DNA of 37,911 bases from Bacteroidales bacterium (GTDB lineage Bacteria; Bacteroidota; Bacteroidia; Bacteroidales; GCA-2748055): assembly GCA_029210725.1 (NCBI GenBank), contig JARGFM010000032.1, positions 1 to 37,911 of the forward strand, read 5' to 3'. Under the pieces are notes generated by a model. It worked only from the letters and a program-made list of their open reading frames with translations, did no database searches and was not told where the DNA came from. Shown in pieces: positions 16,765 to 25,670 of the stretch. Positions within the stretch are counted from its first letter, which is position 1, and every line of letters starts with the position of its first letter. The translations under genes and the position numbers were made by a program.

Positions 16765-17739
16765 ATGAAGAAGAGAAGTCTTACCGTGGTGATTCTGGTG
16801 ATCGTTGGGCTCATCCTGACGGTCATTGTGGTCGATGTTCTGAATAACAGGCCCGACCGGAGGGGAAAGAATCCATATGCCCTGGAGGTGGATCAGTACC
16901 GGGAAGTGGATGCAGCGCTTATTTCGCATAAGGAGGTCCGGAACTTTTCACTGGGACTTATGATTGCCACAGATATGACCTGTTTTCAGCAGGCCCTTTA
17001 TATTTCAGGAAACTCCACACTGGCAGTGATTGCCCTGGACGGTTCCCCTTCCACCCTGCTTGAGATCCCCCCCGGAGCCACCTGCCTGGAGGTAGACGCT
17101 GACTACATCTTTCTGGGTTTTGGCAGCTACGTGTCCAAATTTGACCACGAGGGAAAACTCCTGCAGCAGTGGGAGGACCTGGGCGAGCGGACCGTTATTA
17201 CAAATCTGGCTGTTAAGGAAGACCGCCTGTATGTGGCAGATGCGGGGAACCGGAGAATCGTGATTTACAACCGGGAAGGGGAACAGACCGGTGTGTTTGA
17301 AGGAAAGGCCGAATCGGATGCCGGACATGGCTTTATTGTGCCCAGCGCCAACTTCGACCTGGCTGTCAACAGTTTTGGCGAGTTATGGGTGGTCAATCCC
17401 GGAAAACATGCCCTGGAAAACTATAGCGACGATGGCCGCATGCGTGGTTTCTGGGAGAGTATGTCCTTTGAAATTGATGGCTTCCTGGGTTGCTGCAATC
17501 CGGCCAGGATCACCACCCTGACCGATGGCTCCTTTGTGACCAGTGAGAAGGGGCTCGTCCGGATCAAGATTTATGACCAGTCCGGAACACTGAGGAGTGT
17601 GGTAGCCCCCCCCGACCTCTTTAACGGAGAGGACGGGGAAGCCCCTGAAGTATGTGCCGATGAGCATGATGTGATTTATGCCCTGGATTTTGAGAAAGAT
17701 ATGGTCAGGGTTTTTGAACCAATAGAGAAAGAAGAATGA
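16765..17739 (+). CDS. Membrane-anchored NHL-like beta-propeller protein
   Basis: A 324-residue protein with one N-terminal membrane segment (about 6-25, LTVVILVIVGLILTVIVVDV) and a periplasmic propeller of NHL type. Repeats such as LYVADAGNRRIVIYNREGEQ and FDHEGKLLQQWEDLGE are typical of NHL domains. A CC pair (FLGCCNPARITTL) and a cysteine in the early part (DMTCFQQA) could form disulfides. NHL proteins usually bind other proteins or glycans and are not usually enzymes. Its stop overlaps the next small gene by four bases (ATGA), which couples them. It probably acts as a periplasmic scaffold within this operon. Confidence 0.75.
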   Translation: MKKRSLTVVILVIVGLILTVIVVDVLNNRPDRRGKNPYALEVDQYREVDAALISHKEVRNFSLGLMIATDMTCFQQALYISGNSTLAVIALDGSPSTLLEIPPGATCLEVDADYIFLGFGSYVSKFDHEGKLLQQWEDLGERTVITNLAVKEDRLYVADAGNRRIVIYNREGEQTGVFEGKAESDAGHGFIVPSANFDLAVNSFGELWVVNPGKHALENYSDDGRMRGFWESMSFEIDGFLGCCNPARITTLTDGSFVTSEKGLVRIKIYDQSGTLRSVVAPPDLFNGEDGEAPEVCADEHDVIYALDFEKDMVRVFEPIEKEE

Positions 17740-17933
17740 ACAGGAGGAATTTTTTAGAGAAGGCAGTCAGGGGAATTCTGCTGGGTGGACTGGCCCTGGT
17801 AAGTGGCCTGCTGGTATCCCGGAAACAGCTTAGCCGGTATACGCAGTGTTCGGCCGGTCTCCAGTGTAAAAACTGCGATAAAATATCTGAATGTCAGCTT
17901 CCTGAGGCTGAAAATCAACGTAAGGATGGATAA
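17736..17933 (+). CDS. Small membrane-targeted four-cysteine protein
   Basis: A 65-residue protein that I do not recognise. MNRRNFLEKAVRG at the start resembles a twin-arginine signal, followed by one hydrophobic stretch (about 13-27). The short periplasmic tail has Cys38, Cys44, Cys47 and Cys53 (C-x5-C-x2-C-x5-C). This spacing could hold a metal or Fe-S cluster or form disulfides. It overlaps the stop of the NHL gene and the start of the ferredoxin gene, so three genes are translationally linked. A role as a small redox or assembly partner of the ferredoxin is inference from this position. Confidence 0.75.
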   Translation: MNRRNFLEKAVRGILLGGLALVSGLLVSRKQLSRYTQCSAGLQCKNCDKISECQLPEAENQRKDG

Positions 17934-18516
17934 AAAAGACAAGAGCAGGGACAGGGGCTATAAGCGGCGGGACTTCATAAACAACGGGGTCAGGCTGGCT
18001 CTGGGGGTCTCCGTAGTGGGCACGGCTGCTTTTACGCTTCAACGCTCGGCTACCGGAAAGGATTATGTTTGGCAGATCGACCCCTTTAAATGTACCCAGT
18101 GCGGGCGCTGTGCCACCGAATGTGTGAAGGCAGAATCGGCAGTAAAATGTGTTCATGCTTATGCCCTGTGTGGCTACTGCGATCTTTGCGGGGGATATTT
18201 CAAACCGGGGGCGAAGCTGGAAACCGGTGCCGAGAACCAGCTCTGTCCCACTGCAGCCATTCAGCGCCGTTTTATCGAGGAGCCCTATTTCGAGTATGTC
18301 ATCGATGAGGAACTCTGTATCGGCTGCGGAAAATGTGTGAAAGGCTGTTCCGCCTTCGGGAACGGCTCCCTGCACCTGCAGATCAGACATGATCTTTGTT
18401 TAAACTGCAACCAGTGCTTGATCGCTTCGAATTGTCCCTCCGATGCCATCGGCCGGGTTCCGGCCGACGAGCCGTATATGATTAAGGGGGATTTCATCGT
18501 AAAAGAAGAAAGCTGA
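17926..18516 (+). CDS. Tat-type periplasmic poly-[4Fe-4S] ferredoxin
   Basis: A 196-residue iron-sulfur protein. I place the start at 17926, because the reading frame further upstream overlaps the previous gene and only this ATG puts the KRRDFIN twin-arginine motif (13-19) and hydrophobic stretch at the N-terminus. There are 17 cysteines. CTQCGRCATEC (56-66), CGYCDLC (82-88) with C107, CIGCGKCVKGC (131-141) and CLNCNQCLIASNC (158-170) could bind up to four [4Fe-4S] clusters, as in DmsB/NrfC-type electron-transfer subunits. Tat export of a folded Fe-S protein places it on the periplasmic side. It lies one base before the NapH-like membrane gene, its likely electron partner. Confidence 0.85.
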   Translation: MDKKDKSRDRGYKRRDFINNGVRLALGVSVVGTAAFTLQRSATGKDYVWQIDPFKCTQCGRCATECVKAESAVKCVHAYALCGYCDLCGGYFKPGAKLETGAENQLCPTAAIQRRFIEEPYFEYVIDEELCIGCGKCVKGCSAFGNGSLHLQIRHDLCLNCNQCLIASNCPSDAIGRVPADEPYMIKGDFIVKEES

Positions 18517-18517
18517 T

Positions 18518-19804
18518 ATGATCAAGAAGGCACCCCGTTTTACTCTGCTTTTTTTCACCCTGGTACTGCTTACAGGAACATTCCTGCATGCCCAGCAGCG
18601 TTTTCCGAAGCCGGAATTTGAAACCGGGTATATGCAGCCCGATCCTACCACCCCGGAACCCAGGGCCATGGCCCTGGAATATTTCGATGTGCTTGTTCTT
18701 CTTGCTGCCCTCTCCCTGGCTTCCTGGCTGGCTATCTGGAAACGGTCCAGGCGGGGCCTGCTCTGGCTTTCCGTTTTTTCTCTGGTCTATTTCGGGTTCT
18801 ACCGCGACGGCTGTATCTGTTCCATCGGAGCCATTCAGAATGTGGCACTCTCCATCTTCGATTCCGGGTATGCCATTTCCATCACGGCATTGCTGTTTTT
18901 TGTTCTGCCCTTGCTGTTCGCCCTCTTTTTCGGGAGAGTGTTCTGTGCATCGGTTTGTCCCCTGGGTGCCATTCAGGACCTGCTGTTGATACATCCCGTT
19001 TCCATCCCCAGCTGGATCAGGAAGACCCTGGGATTTATCCCGGTCATCTACCTGGCAATCTCGGTGCTTTTTGCTGCTACGGGCAGCGACTTTATCATCT
19101 GCCGCTACGATCCTTTTATCGGGATTTTCCGGATGGACGGACCTTTTCTGATGATATTCCTGGGCATCACCTTCCTCTTCCTGGGCATGTTCTATGCCAG
19201 GCCCTATTGCAGGATCTTCTGTCCCTACGGGGTTTTGCTGGGATGGATGTCAAAATTCTCCAGATGGCACCTGAGTATCACTCCGGCGGAGTGTATCAAG
19301 TGCAAGCTGTGTGAGGATTCCTGTCCCTTCGATGCCATTGAGGTCCCGGTCGGGCAGGCTTACCGGGCACCGGAAGTGGCCAGAAAAAATCTCAGAAGAT
19401 TCATCATCTATTTGGCCCTGATTCCGCTGCTGACCTTTGCGGGGGGCTGGATCGGGGCCAGGTCGCATGTCTTTATGAGTCGCGTTCATCCCGATGTTTA
19501 CCTGGCCGAGCTGATGATCAGCAATCCTGAGTTACGAGAAGACGAAGAGAACCTGGATATCCAGGCATTCCTGGAATCGGGGGAGACCTTTGAACAACTG
19601 GTAGAGCAAGCCTCGGTGATCCGCGGAAAATTCCGCAAAGGGGGCATGGCCATGGGTGGATTTGTGGGTCTGGCACTCGGAATCACCCTGATGAATCAGG
19701 TGGTGTTCCGCCGGCGGGAGGATTACGAGCCACATAAGGGTGATTGCTTCTCCTGTGGCCGGTGCATGGATTATTGTCCGGTAGAAAAAAAAGTTGGTAC
19801 TTAA
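18518..19804 (+). CDS. NapH/NosR-type membrane iron-sulfur protein
   Basis: A 428-residue membrane protein with an N-terminal signal or anchor (about 6-25) and about five further hydrophobic segments. Two CxxxCPxG motifs of NapH/NosR type are present (CASVCPLGAIQDL and CRIFCPYGVLLGW), with an earlier CICSIGAIQN. A cytoplasmic or periplasmic CIKCKLCEDSCPFDAI motif binds one [4Fe-4S] cluster and the C-terminal CFSCGRCMDYCP another. NapH-type proteins move electrons from quinol to periplasmic acceptors. Here it is probably the transmembrane step between the cytoplasmic NADH module and the periplasmic ferredoxin. There is no FMN-binding domain of the NosR/RnfG type. Confidence 0.85.
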   Translation: MIKKAPRFTLLFFTLVLLTGTFLHAQQRFPKPEFETGYMQPDPTTPEPRAMALEYFDVLVLLAALSLASWLAIWKRSRRGLLWLSVFSLVYFGFYRDGCICSIGAIQNVALSIFDSGYAISITALLFFVLPLLFALFFGRVFCASVCPLGAIQDLLLIHPVSIPSWIRKTLGFIPVIYLAISVLFAATGSDFIICRYDPFIGIFRMDGPFLMIFLGITFLFLGMFYARPYCRIFCPYGVLLGWMSKFSRWHLSITPAECIKCKLCEDSCPFDAIEVPVGQAYRAPEVARKNLRRFIIYLALIPLLTFAGGWIGARSHVFMSRVHPDVYLAELMISNPELREDEENLDIQAFLESGETFEQLVEQASVIRGKFRKGGMAMGGFVGLALGITLMNQVVFRRREDYEPHKGDCFSCGRCMDYCPVEKKVGT

Positions 19805-19818
19805 TAGAAAGTCCTTAA

Positions 19819-21687
19819 TTGAAGAGTATGAAATCTAAGTTGGATCATGAACAAAAAATAGTGCTGGCCCAGCGGGTGGTGCTGATATCCGGAGTCTTCT
19901 GCGGGCTGGTGGCCCTGCTGCTGATTCTGAATTTCTGGCAGATGAAACAGCATGAGCCGCTGGAGAGCAGGACCATCGAGGTGCTGGTGGAACGTCTGGC
20001 CAGTGAGCCAAACAATGAGGAACTGAAGGAGGAGATCCGCAGCTTTGACCTGCTGGCCAGGAAGGCCTATTTCACCAGTCGCTGGCAGGTGAAAACCGGT
20101 ACCTGGCTTTTGCTGATCGGCGGAATTGTGCTGGCTGTTTCATTAAAGATAGTCACCGATCTGAGGTCCCGCATTGAGGAGCCTGAGAAGGTGACCGAGG
20201 AACTGTTGAAAGCCCGGGCCAATGCCCAGTACTGGCTGATGCTGGCAGGCGGATTGATCCTGGGAATGTCGCTGGTGGCGGGTATTCTGACCAATGACTT
20301 CCTGAAAGAGTACCAGCAGACGGGTAGCCTGGCCGAAACGGACCCGGGTACCGCAGATGTGGAGGTAATTGATGTCTTCGCGGGGCAGCAGGATCCGGTT
20401 GCCGGGACAGGCGATTCAAGTCTTACTGAAGAAACAGAGACCGGGCTCACAGAGGAAACCCGGGCGCAGGCTGCACCGGACCAGGCTCAGGAAGCGGTGC
20501 GGGAGACGGCTGCAGCAACGGTGAGCTTTAACCGGGAGGACTTTAAGAAGAACCAGGCCACCTTCCGCGGTTATATGAGTCAGGGAATTTCCTACCATAA
20601 GAATATCCCGGAGACCTGGAACGGTTCCACGGGCGAAAATGTCAAATGGAAAGTGGCTTTTTCCAAACACGGATACAGTTCACCGGTCATCTGGGGGGAC
20701 CGGATCTTTATCTCCGGGGGCGATGCACAGTCCAGGGTGGTGAGCTGTTACAACCGGCATACGGGCCAGCTGCTCTGGGAGAAGGCGGTGACCGGGATCC
20801 CGGGATCTCCGGCTGCAGCGCCCAGGGTAAGCGACGATACGGGTCTGGCGGCCTCCACCATGGCCGTGGATGGCAAGCGGGTATATGCCATATTTGCAAC
20901 GGGCGATGTGGTGGCTTTCGATATGGAGGGCAGGCAGGTATGGGGCCGGAACCTGGGGGTTCCCAACAATCACTACGGACATTCCTCATCGCTCCAGGTT
21001 TGGGGGAATAAGGTCGTGGTGCAGTACGACACCAATTCAAGCGGAAGAATGCTGGCCCTGAATACGGCTAACGGTGAGACGATCTGGGATGTGGAACGGC
21101 CGGTCCATATCTCCTGGGCATCTCCGATCCTGATCGATGTGGAAGGAAAGATCCAGGTGGTTACCACTGCCGATCCCTACGTGTCGGGACATGATCTGGA
21201 AAGCGGAGCAGAACTCTGGAAAGCAGAGGCGATGATGGGAGAAGTGGGGGCCTCCTGTGCTTACGGGGAGGGCCTGGTATTCGCAACCAACGAATATGCC
21301 CGGCTTGTAGCCATAGAGCCCCGGGCAGGGGCAGAGTTTGTGTGGGAGGATGATGAATTTCTGGCCGAAGCAGCCAGTCCCGTGGTTTACAACGGACTGC
21401 TCTATACAGCCACCAGCTACGGGGTGCTGGCCTGTTACGATGCCAGGACCGGAGAAAAGAAATTCGAAAAGGAATTTAACAATGGATTCTATTCTTCACC
21501 GATTATCGCCGACGGTAAGGTATATATTCTTGATATGCGTGGCGTGATGCATATATTGAAGGCCGATGCTACCGGGACCCTTATCGCCGAACCGGAACTG
21601 GGTGAAGGGGGATATGCCGTACCGGCCATGGCCGACGGGATGATCTACATCCGGGGCGATGAGCATTTGTTCTGTATTGAAAAATAA
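19819..21687 (+). CDS. Multi-span membrane protein with PQQ-like beta-propeller domain (5)
   Basis: A 622-residue protein with three hydrophobic helices: about 20-40 (VVLISGVFCGLVALLLIL), about 95-110 (TWLLLIGGIVLAVSL) and about 140-160 (YWLMLAGGLILGMSLVAG). A charged segment between the first two helices (EEIRSF etc.) could be a coiled coil. An acidic, low-complexity linker (about 168-235) leads to a PQQ-like propeller (about 240-622) with blades such as VVSCYNRHTGQLLWEKA and MLALNTANGETIWDVE. An odd number of spans with a cytoplasmic N-terminus puts the propeller in the periplasm. It lies between the membrane Fe-S gene and the NADH module, so it may be a membrane docking platform. Confidence 0.8.
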   Translation: MKSMKSKLDHEQKIVLAQRVVLISGVFCGLVALLLILNFWQMKQHEPLESRTIEVLVERLASEPNNEELKEEIRSFDLLARKAYFTSRWQVKTGTWLLLIGGIVLAVSLKIVTDLRSRIEEPEKVTEELLKARANAQYWLMLAGGLILGMSLVAGILTNDFLKEYQQTGSLAETDPGTADVEVIDVFAGQQDPVAGTGDSSLTEETETGLTEETRAQAAPDQAQEAVRETAAATVSFNREDFKKNQATFRGYMSQGISYHKNIPETWNGSTGENVKWKVAFSKHGYSSPVIWGDRIFISGGDAQSRVVSCYNRHTGQLLWEKAVTGIPGSPAAAPRVSDDTGLAASTMAVDGKRVYAIFATGDVVAFDMEGRQVWGRNLGVPNNHYGHSSSLQVWGNKVVVQYDTNSSGRMLALNTANGETIWDVERPVHISWASPILIDVEGKIQVVTTADPYVSGHDLESGAELWKAEAMMGEVGASCAYGEGLVFATNEYARLVAIEPRAGAEFVWEDDEFLAEAASPVVYNGLLYTATSYGVLACYDARTGEKKFEKEFNNGFYSSPIIADGKVYILDMRGVMHILKADATGTLIAEPELGEGGYAVPAMADGMIYIRGDEHLFCIEK

Positions 21688-21727
21688 TCGGATAGAGTCA
21701 ATTACAAAGAATCAGGGAGACAGAAAG

Positions 21728-24070
21728 GTGGAGTTCGAAATAAAAGATATTGATGCGATTGTGCAGCGACTGGGAGGAAGCAGGCAGGCTGTGATACCGG
21801 TTCTGCAGGCCATTCAGGGCAAGTATAATTACCTTCCTGAGGAGGCCCTGCGCAGGGTGTGTGAGATTTCTGAAATTACCCCGGCACAAATTGTGGGGGT
21901 GGCCAGTTTTTACTCGCAGTTCAGGTTCAGTCCTGCCGGACAGCATATGATCAAGGTCTGCGTGGGTACGGCCTGTCATGTAAAGGGAGCTGTTCAGGTC
22001 TACGATGCCATGAAGCGCGAGCTGGGACTGGGGGAGCATGAAGATACCACCGGATCCGGAAAGTACACCATTGAAAAAGTCAACTGCCTGGGATGTTGTA
22101 CCCTGGCCCCGGTGGTCCAGATCGACCAGGTCACTTACGGGCATGTGAGCACTTCCAAGGTGAGCGCTGTGCTGGCCGATTTTGAGACACAGAAAAGCGG
22201 ACCGGGAAAGAAACAGTTTCGTCTGGCCGATGGAAGCGAAGTCAAGGGAGAAATCCGGATCGGACTGGGTTCCTGTTGTGTGGCCAGCGGGAGCGACGAG
22301 ATCAGGGATGCCGTGAAGGAGACCATAGACCGCAACGGTCTGAATGTGAAACTGAAACATGTGGGTTGTGTGGGTATGTGTCACCAGGTACCCCTGGTGG
22401 AGATTGTCTCCACCCAGGGAGAACCCACCCTCTATTCCAAAGTAAATGCGGCCGATGTGGCCCAGATCGTGCAAAAGCATTTTCAGCCCGACGGTCTTCT
22501 GAAAAGGCTCTCCAATAAACTTCTGACGGTGGCCGACAGCATCAGGGATGACAGCCGCTGGGAGGGAGTCGACCGTTTTTCGCTGGATGTGAGAGAGAAG
22601 CATGTATCTCTCTTCCTCGATAAGCAGATTCCCATGGCCACCGAGTTCCGGGGGATCATCAATCCCATCAATGTGGAGGAGTATAAAAGCCGGGATGGAT
22701 TTAAAGGGCTGACACGTATACTGAAAGAGATGAAACCCGCCCGGGTGGTGGAGGAGATCCTGGAGAGCGGGATCCGGGGACGGGGAGGAGGAGGTTATCC
22801 TTCCGGAAACAAGTGGAAGCTGGTGGCTCAACAAGCGGGCGATGTGAAGTATATCATTTGTAATGGAGATGAAGGAGATCCGGGTGCATTTATGGACCGG
22901 ATGCTCCTGGAGTCCTATCCCTACCGGATCATCGAAGGGATGGTAGCGGCCGGGTATGCGGTCGGGGCCCCGGAAGGCATTCTCTATATCAGGGCCGAAT
23001 ATCCACTGGCAGTCACCCGCATTCTCCAGGCCCTGGATATTTGCCGGGAGCAGGGATATCTGGGAAAGAATATTCTGGGAACAGGGTTTGATTTTGATCT
23101 CACCGTGTATCAGGGGGCCGGTGCCTTTGTTTGCGGAGAGGAGACCGCCTTGATGGAGTCTATCGAAGGGAAGCGCGGATTTCCCAGGATCAGGCCACCC
23201 TACCCGGCGGTAAAGGGATTGTGGGGGGCGCCCACCCTGATCAACAATGCGGAGACCTTTGCCCAGATCTCCTACATCATGAAAAACGGAGCAGCGGCAT
23301 TCAATAAAGTGGGGACCGAATCTTCAAGGGGAACCAAGGTATTTGCTCTGGCGGGAAAGGTGGCCCGGGGAGGGCTGATCGAGGTGCCCATGGGGATGAC
23401 CATCCGCGAGGTGGTAGAGGAGATCGGTGGCGGGGTAGCCGGTGGCCGGAAGTTCAAGGCGGTACAGATAGGGGGCCCTTCAGGGGGCTGTGTGCCCTCC
23501 TGGAAGTCAGATACCCCCATCGACTTCGAGTCGCTGAAAGAGGTAGGGGCCATGATGGGGAGCGGCGGACTGGTGGTGCTGGACGATACCGACTGCATGG
23601 TCGATATAGCCCGGTATTTCCTCACCTTTACTCAGAATGAGTCCTGCGGGAAATGCAGTTTCGGCCGTATAGGCACCAAGCGGATGCTGGAGATCCTGGA
23701 GAAAATCACCACCGGGAAGGGAACGGAACAGGATATGGAAAACCTGGAGGACCTGGCCAACTGGACCAAGAAGGGGAGTCTTTGTGCCCTTTGCGGTACA
23801 GCCCCCAATCCCATACTCTCCACCCTGAGGTATTTCAGGGAGGAATATGAGGCCCATATCCGGGGGGAGTGTCCGGCCGGGAAATGCAAGGATCTGATAA
23901 AATATGAAATCACAGACGACTGCATAGGCTGTACTCTCTGTACACAGGAGTGCCCGGTGGATGCCATTGCATTCAGGCCCCATGAAAAGCATGAAGTGAA
24001 TAACGACCTGTGTATTCAGTGTGACGGGTGCAGGCAGGTTTGTCCGGAAAATGCAGTTTTAGTCAGATAG
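21728..24070 (+). CDS. NuoE-NuoF fusion (NADH dehydrogenase module)
   Basis: A 780-residue cytoplasmic flavoprotein. I chose GTG 21728 over an ATG at 21659 because AGGGAG lies 8 bases upstream and this removes an overlap with the previous gene. The NuoE-like [2Fe-2S] domain has C78, C83, C120 and C124. A second thioredoxin-like domain has C183/C184, C214 and C218, as in HndC/HydB N-termini. The NuoF domain has GRGGGGYP (351-358) and CNGDEGDPGAFMDR for FMN and NADH, then ESCGKC (C640, C643) and C686. Two C-terminal ferredoxin motifs (C732-C742, C762-C772) follow. NuoE is usually a separate subunit. It would oxidise NADH or reduce NAD+ and pass electrons to the next gene product. Confidence 0.9.
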   Translation: MEFEIKDIDAIVQRLGGSRQAVIPVLQAIQGKYNYLPEEALRRVCEISEITPAQIVGVASFYSQFRFSPAGQHMIKVCVGTACHVKGAVQVYDAMKRELGLGEHEDTTGSGKYTIEKVNCLGCCTLAPVVQIDQVTYGHVSTSKVSAVLADFETQKSGPGKKQFRLADGSEVKGEIRIGLGSCCVASGSDEIRDAVKETIDRNGLNVKLKHVGCVGMCHQVPLVEIVSTQGEPTLYSKVNAADVAQIVQKHFQPDGLLKRLSNKLLTVADSIRDDSRWEGVDRFSLDVREKHVSLFLDKQIPMATEFRGIINPINVEEYKSRDGFKGLTRILKEMKPARVVEEILESGIRGRGGGGYPSGNKWKLVAQQAGDVKYIICNGDEGDPGAFMDRMLLESYPYRIIEGMVAAGYAVGAPEGILYIRAEYPLAVTRILQALDICREQGYLGKNILGTGFDFDLTVYQGAGAFVCGEETALMESIEGKRGFPRIRPPYPAVKGLWGAPTLINNAETFAQISYIMKNGAAAFNKVGTESSRGTKVFALAGKVARGGLIEVPMGMTIREVVEEIGGGVAGGRKFKAVQIGGPSGGCVPSWKSDTPIDFESLKEVGAMMGSGGLVVLDDTDCMVDIARYFLTFTQNESCGKCSFGRIGTKRMLEILEKITTGKGTEQDMENLEDLANWTKKGSLCALCGTAPNPILSTLRYFREEYEAHIRGECPAGKCKDLIKYEITDDCIGCTLCTQECPVDAIAFRPHEKHEVNNDLCIQCDGCRQVCPENAVLVR

Positions 24071-24101
24071 GGAAACCTTAGAAAGTAAGAGAGGATATAG
24101 C

Positions 24102-25667
24102 GTGGTTAAAATAATGATAGATAAGCGGGAAACAGAGGTTGCCGAAGGCAGCATGCTCATCGAGGTCATCCGTGGAATGGGCATGGAGGTGCCTTCCATG
24201 TGCTATATGGAGGATCTGGAACATTTTACCTCCTGCATGGTCTGCGTGGTTAAGGACCGGAAGAGCGGGAAGATCATTCCGTCCTGCTCCATGGCCGTTG
24301 AGGAAGGGATGGATATTATCAGTGAGGACGAGGAGATCAGGGAGGCCCGGAGAAGTTCCCTGGAACTTCTGCTCAGCGAACACGTGGGCGACTGCGAGGC
24401 CCCCTGCCAGGTGACCTGTCCGGCCCATATGGATATTCCCCTGATGAATCGTCTGCTGGCTGCCGGTAAGTTTCATGAGGCCCTGGTGGTGGTGAAAAGG
24501 GATATCGCCCTGCCTTCGGTGCTCGGACGGATTTGCCCGGCCCCCTGTGAAGGGGCCTGCCGCAGGAAGACCATCGATGAGCCGGTGTCCATCTGCCTCT
24601 TAAAGCGCTACGCGGGCGATTTTGATATGGAAGCTGATCTTTCCTGGAGGCCTGAAAAAGAGGGAGATACCGGAAAGAATATTGCCATTATCGGAGCGGG
24701 TCCGGCCGGACTGGCGGCAGCCTATCACCTGGCCCTGAAGGGGCACCGCTGCCGGGTTTTTGACCGCAACCGCAAAGCCGGTGGCAGTCTTTGTAAAGAG
24801 GTAAGTTCAGAGGATCTCCCGGCGGAGGTCCTTCAACGGGAGATTGATACCATAGCGGCAGTGGGCGTGGAGTTCAGCCTCGAAACGGCGGTGGATGCAG
24901 CAGAGTTCGGGAAGCTGCAGCGCAGCTATGATGCCGTTGTGGTGGCCACCGGAAAGGGAGAGAGTGGTGTGGCGGAATGGGGCCTGCCCCTGCATTCCAA
25001 AGGAGTGGAGGCCGATGGAAAAACGTACCGGGTGGGCGGGACCGGGGTATTTGTGGTGGGAAGCGCCCTGAAGCCTTCAAAAATGGCCATTCGCGTACTT
25101 GGACAGGGGAAGGGGGCGGCCTTCAGCGTGGATCAGTATCTGCGGAATCAGCCTGTCATGGGAGAGCCCTTTCTCTTTAATTCCCGTTTCGGGAAACTGC
25201 TTCCGGCCGAGTTTGCTGAATACCTGAAGGAATCGGTGGAAGGGAATCGCCTGGAACCGGCACGGAAGGGGGACGGACTCAGCAAAGAACAGGTGAAGGA
25301 AGAGGCCGCACGCTGCCTGCACTGTGATTGCCGCGACCTGCACAAGTGCAGGCTCCGGCTCTACTCCGATGCCTACGGAGCCGACCAGAAACGCTTTAAA
25401 TCGGAAGAACGTCAACTTGTTACCAAGCAGGATCAGCATCAGGAGGTGATTTACGAACCTTCCAAATGCATCAAATGCGGGATTTGCGTGCGGCTTACTG
25501 AAAAGCATCAGGAAGAATTTGGCTTCACTTTTATTGGCAGGGGATTTGAAGTCGTGGTCGGGATCCCTTTTCATGAAAATCTGGCTGCAGGGCTGAAAAA
25601 AGTGGCTCTGGAAGTGGCCGATGCCTGTCCCACGGGAGCCATCAGCCGTAAAGCCGAAAATATTTAA
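24102..25667 (+). CDS. [2Fe-2S]/[4Fe-4S]/FAD protein resembling GltD but without the NAD(P)H domain
   Basis: A 521-residue flavoprotein starting at a GTG with a GAGAGGAT-type ribosome site. Residues 1-90 are a NuoG-like [2Fe-2S] ferredoxin (C34, C45, C48, C62). Residues 98-170 match the GltD/NfnB N-terminus (CEAPCQVTCPAHMDI, GRICPAPCEGACRR), which carries two [4Fe-4S] clusters. The FAD Rossmann motif GAGPAG is at 198-203 and VVVATG at 279-284. The usual NAD(P)H-binding domain of about 110 residues between ATG and the closing FAD segment (GVFVVGS, 315-321) is missing. C-terminal cysteines (405-416, 456-462, 509) suggest more clusters. Paired with the NuoEF fusion, it resembles electron-bifurcating Nfn/Stn/HydABC modules, but the missing domain leaves its second partner unknown. 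Confidence 0.85.
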   Translation: MVKIMIDKRETEVAEGSMLIEVIRGMGMEVPSMCYMEDLEHFTSCMVCVVKDRKSGKIIPSCSMAVEEGMDIISEDEEIREARRSSLELLLSEHVGDCEAPCQVTCPAHMDIPLMNRLLAAGKFHEALVVVKRDIALPSVLGRICPAPCEGACRRKTIDEPVSICLLKRYAGDFDMEADLSWRPEKEGDTGKNIAIIGAGPAGLAAAYHLALKGHRCRVFDRNRKAGGSLCKEVSSEDLPAEVLQREIDTIAAVGVEFSLETAVDAAEFGKLQRSYDAVVVATGKGESGVAEWGLPLHSKGVEADGKTYRVGGTGVFVVGSALKPSKMAIRVLGQGKGAAFSVDQYLRNQPVMGEPFLFNSRFGKLLPAEFAEYLKESVEGNRLEPARKGDGLSKEQVKEEAARCLHCDCRDLHKCRLRLYSDAYGADQKRFKSEERQLVTKQDQHQEVIYEPSKCIKCGICVRLTEKHQEEFGFTFIGRGFEVVVGIPFHENLAAGLKKVALEVADACPTGAISRKAENI

Positions 25668-25670
25668 GCT

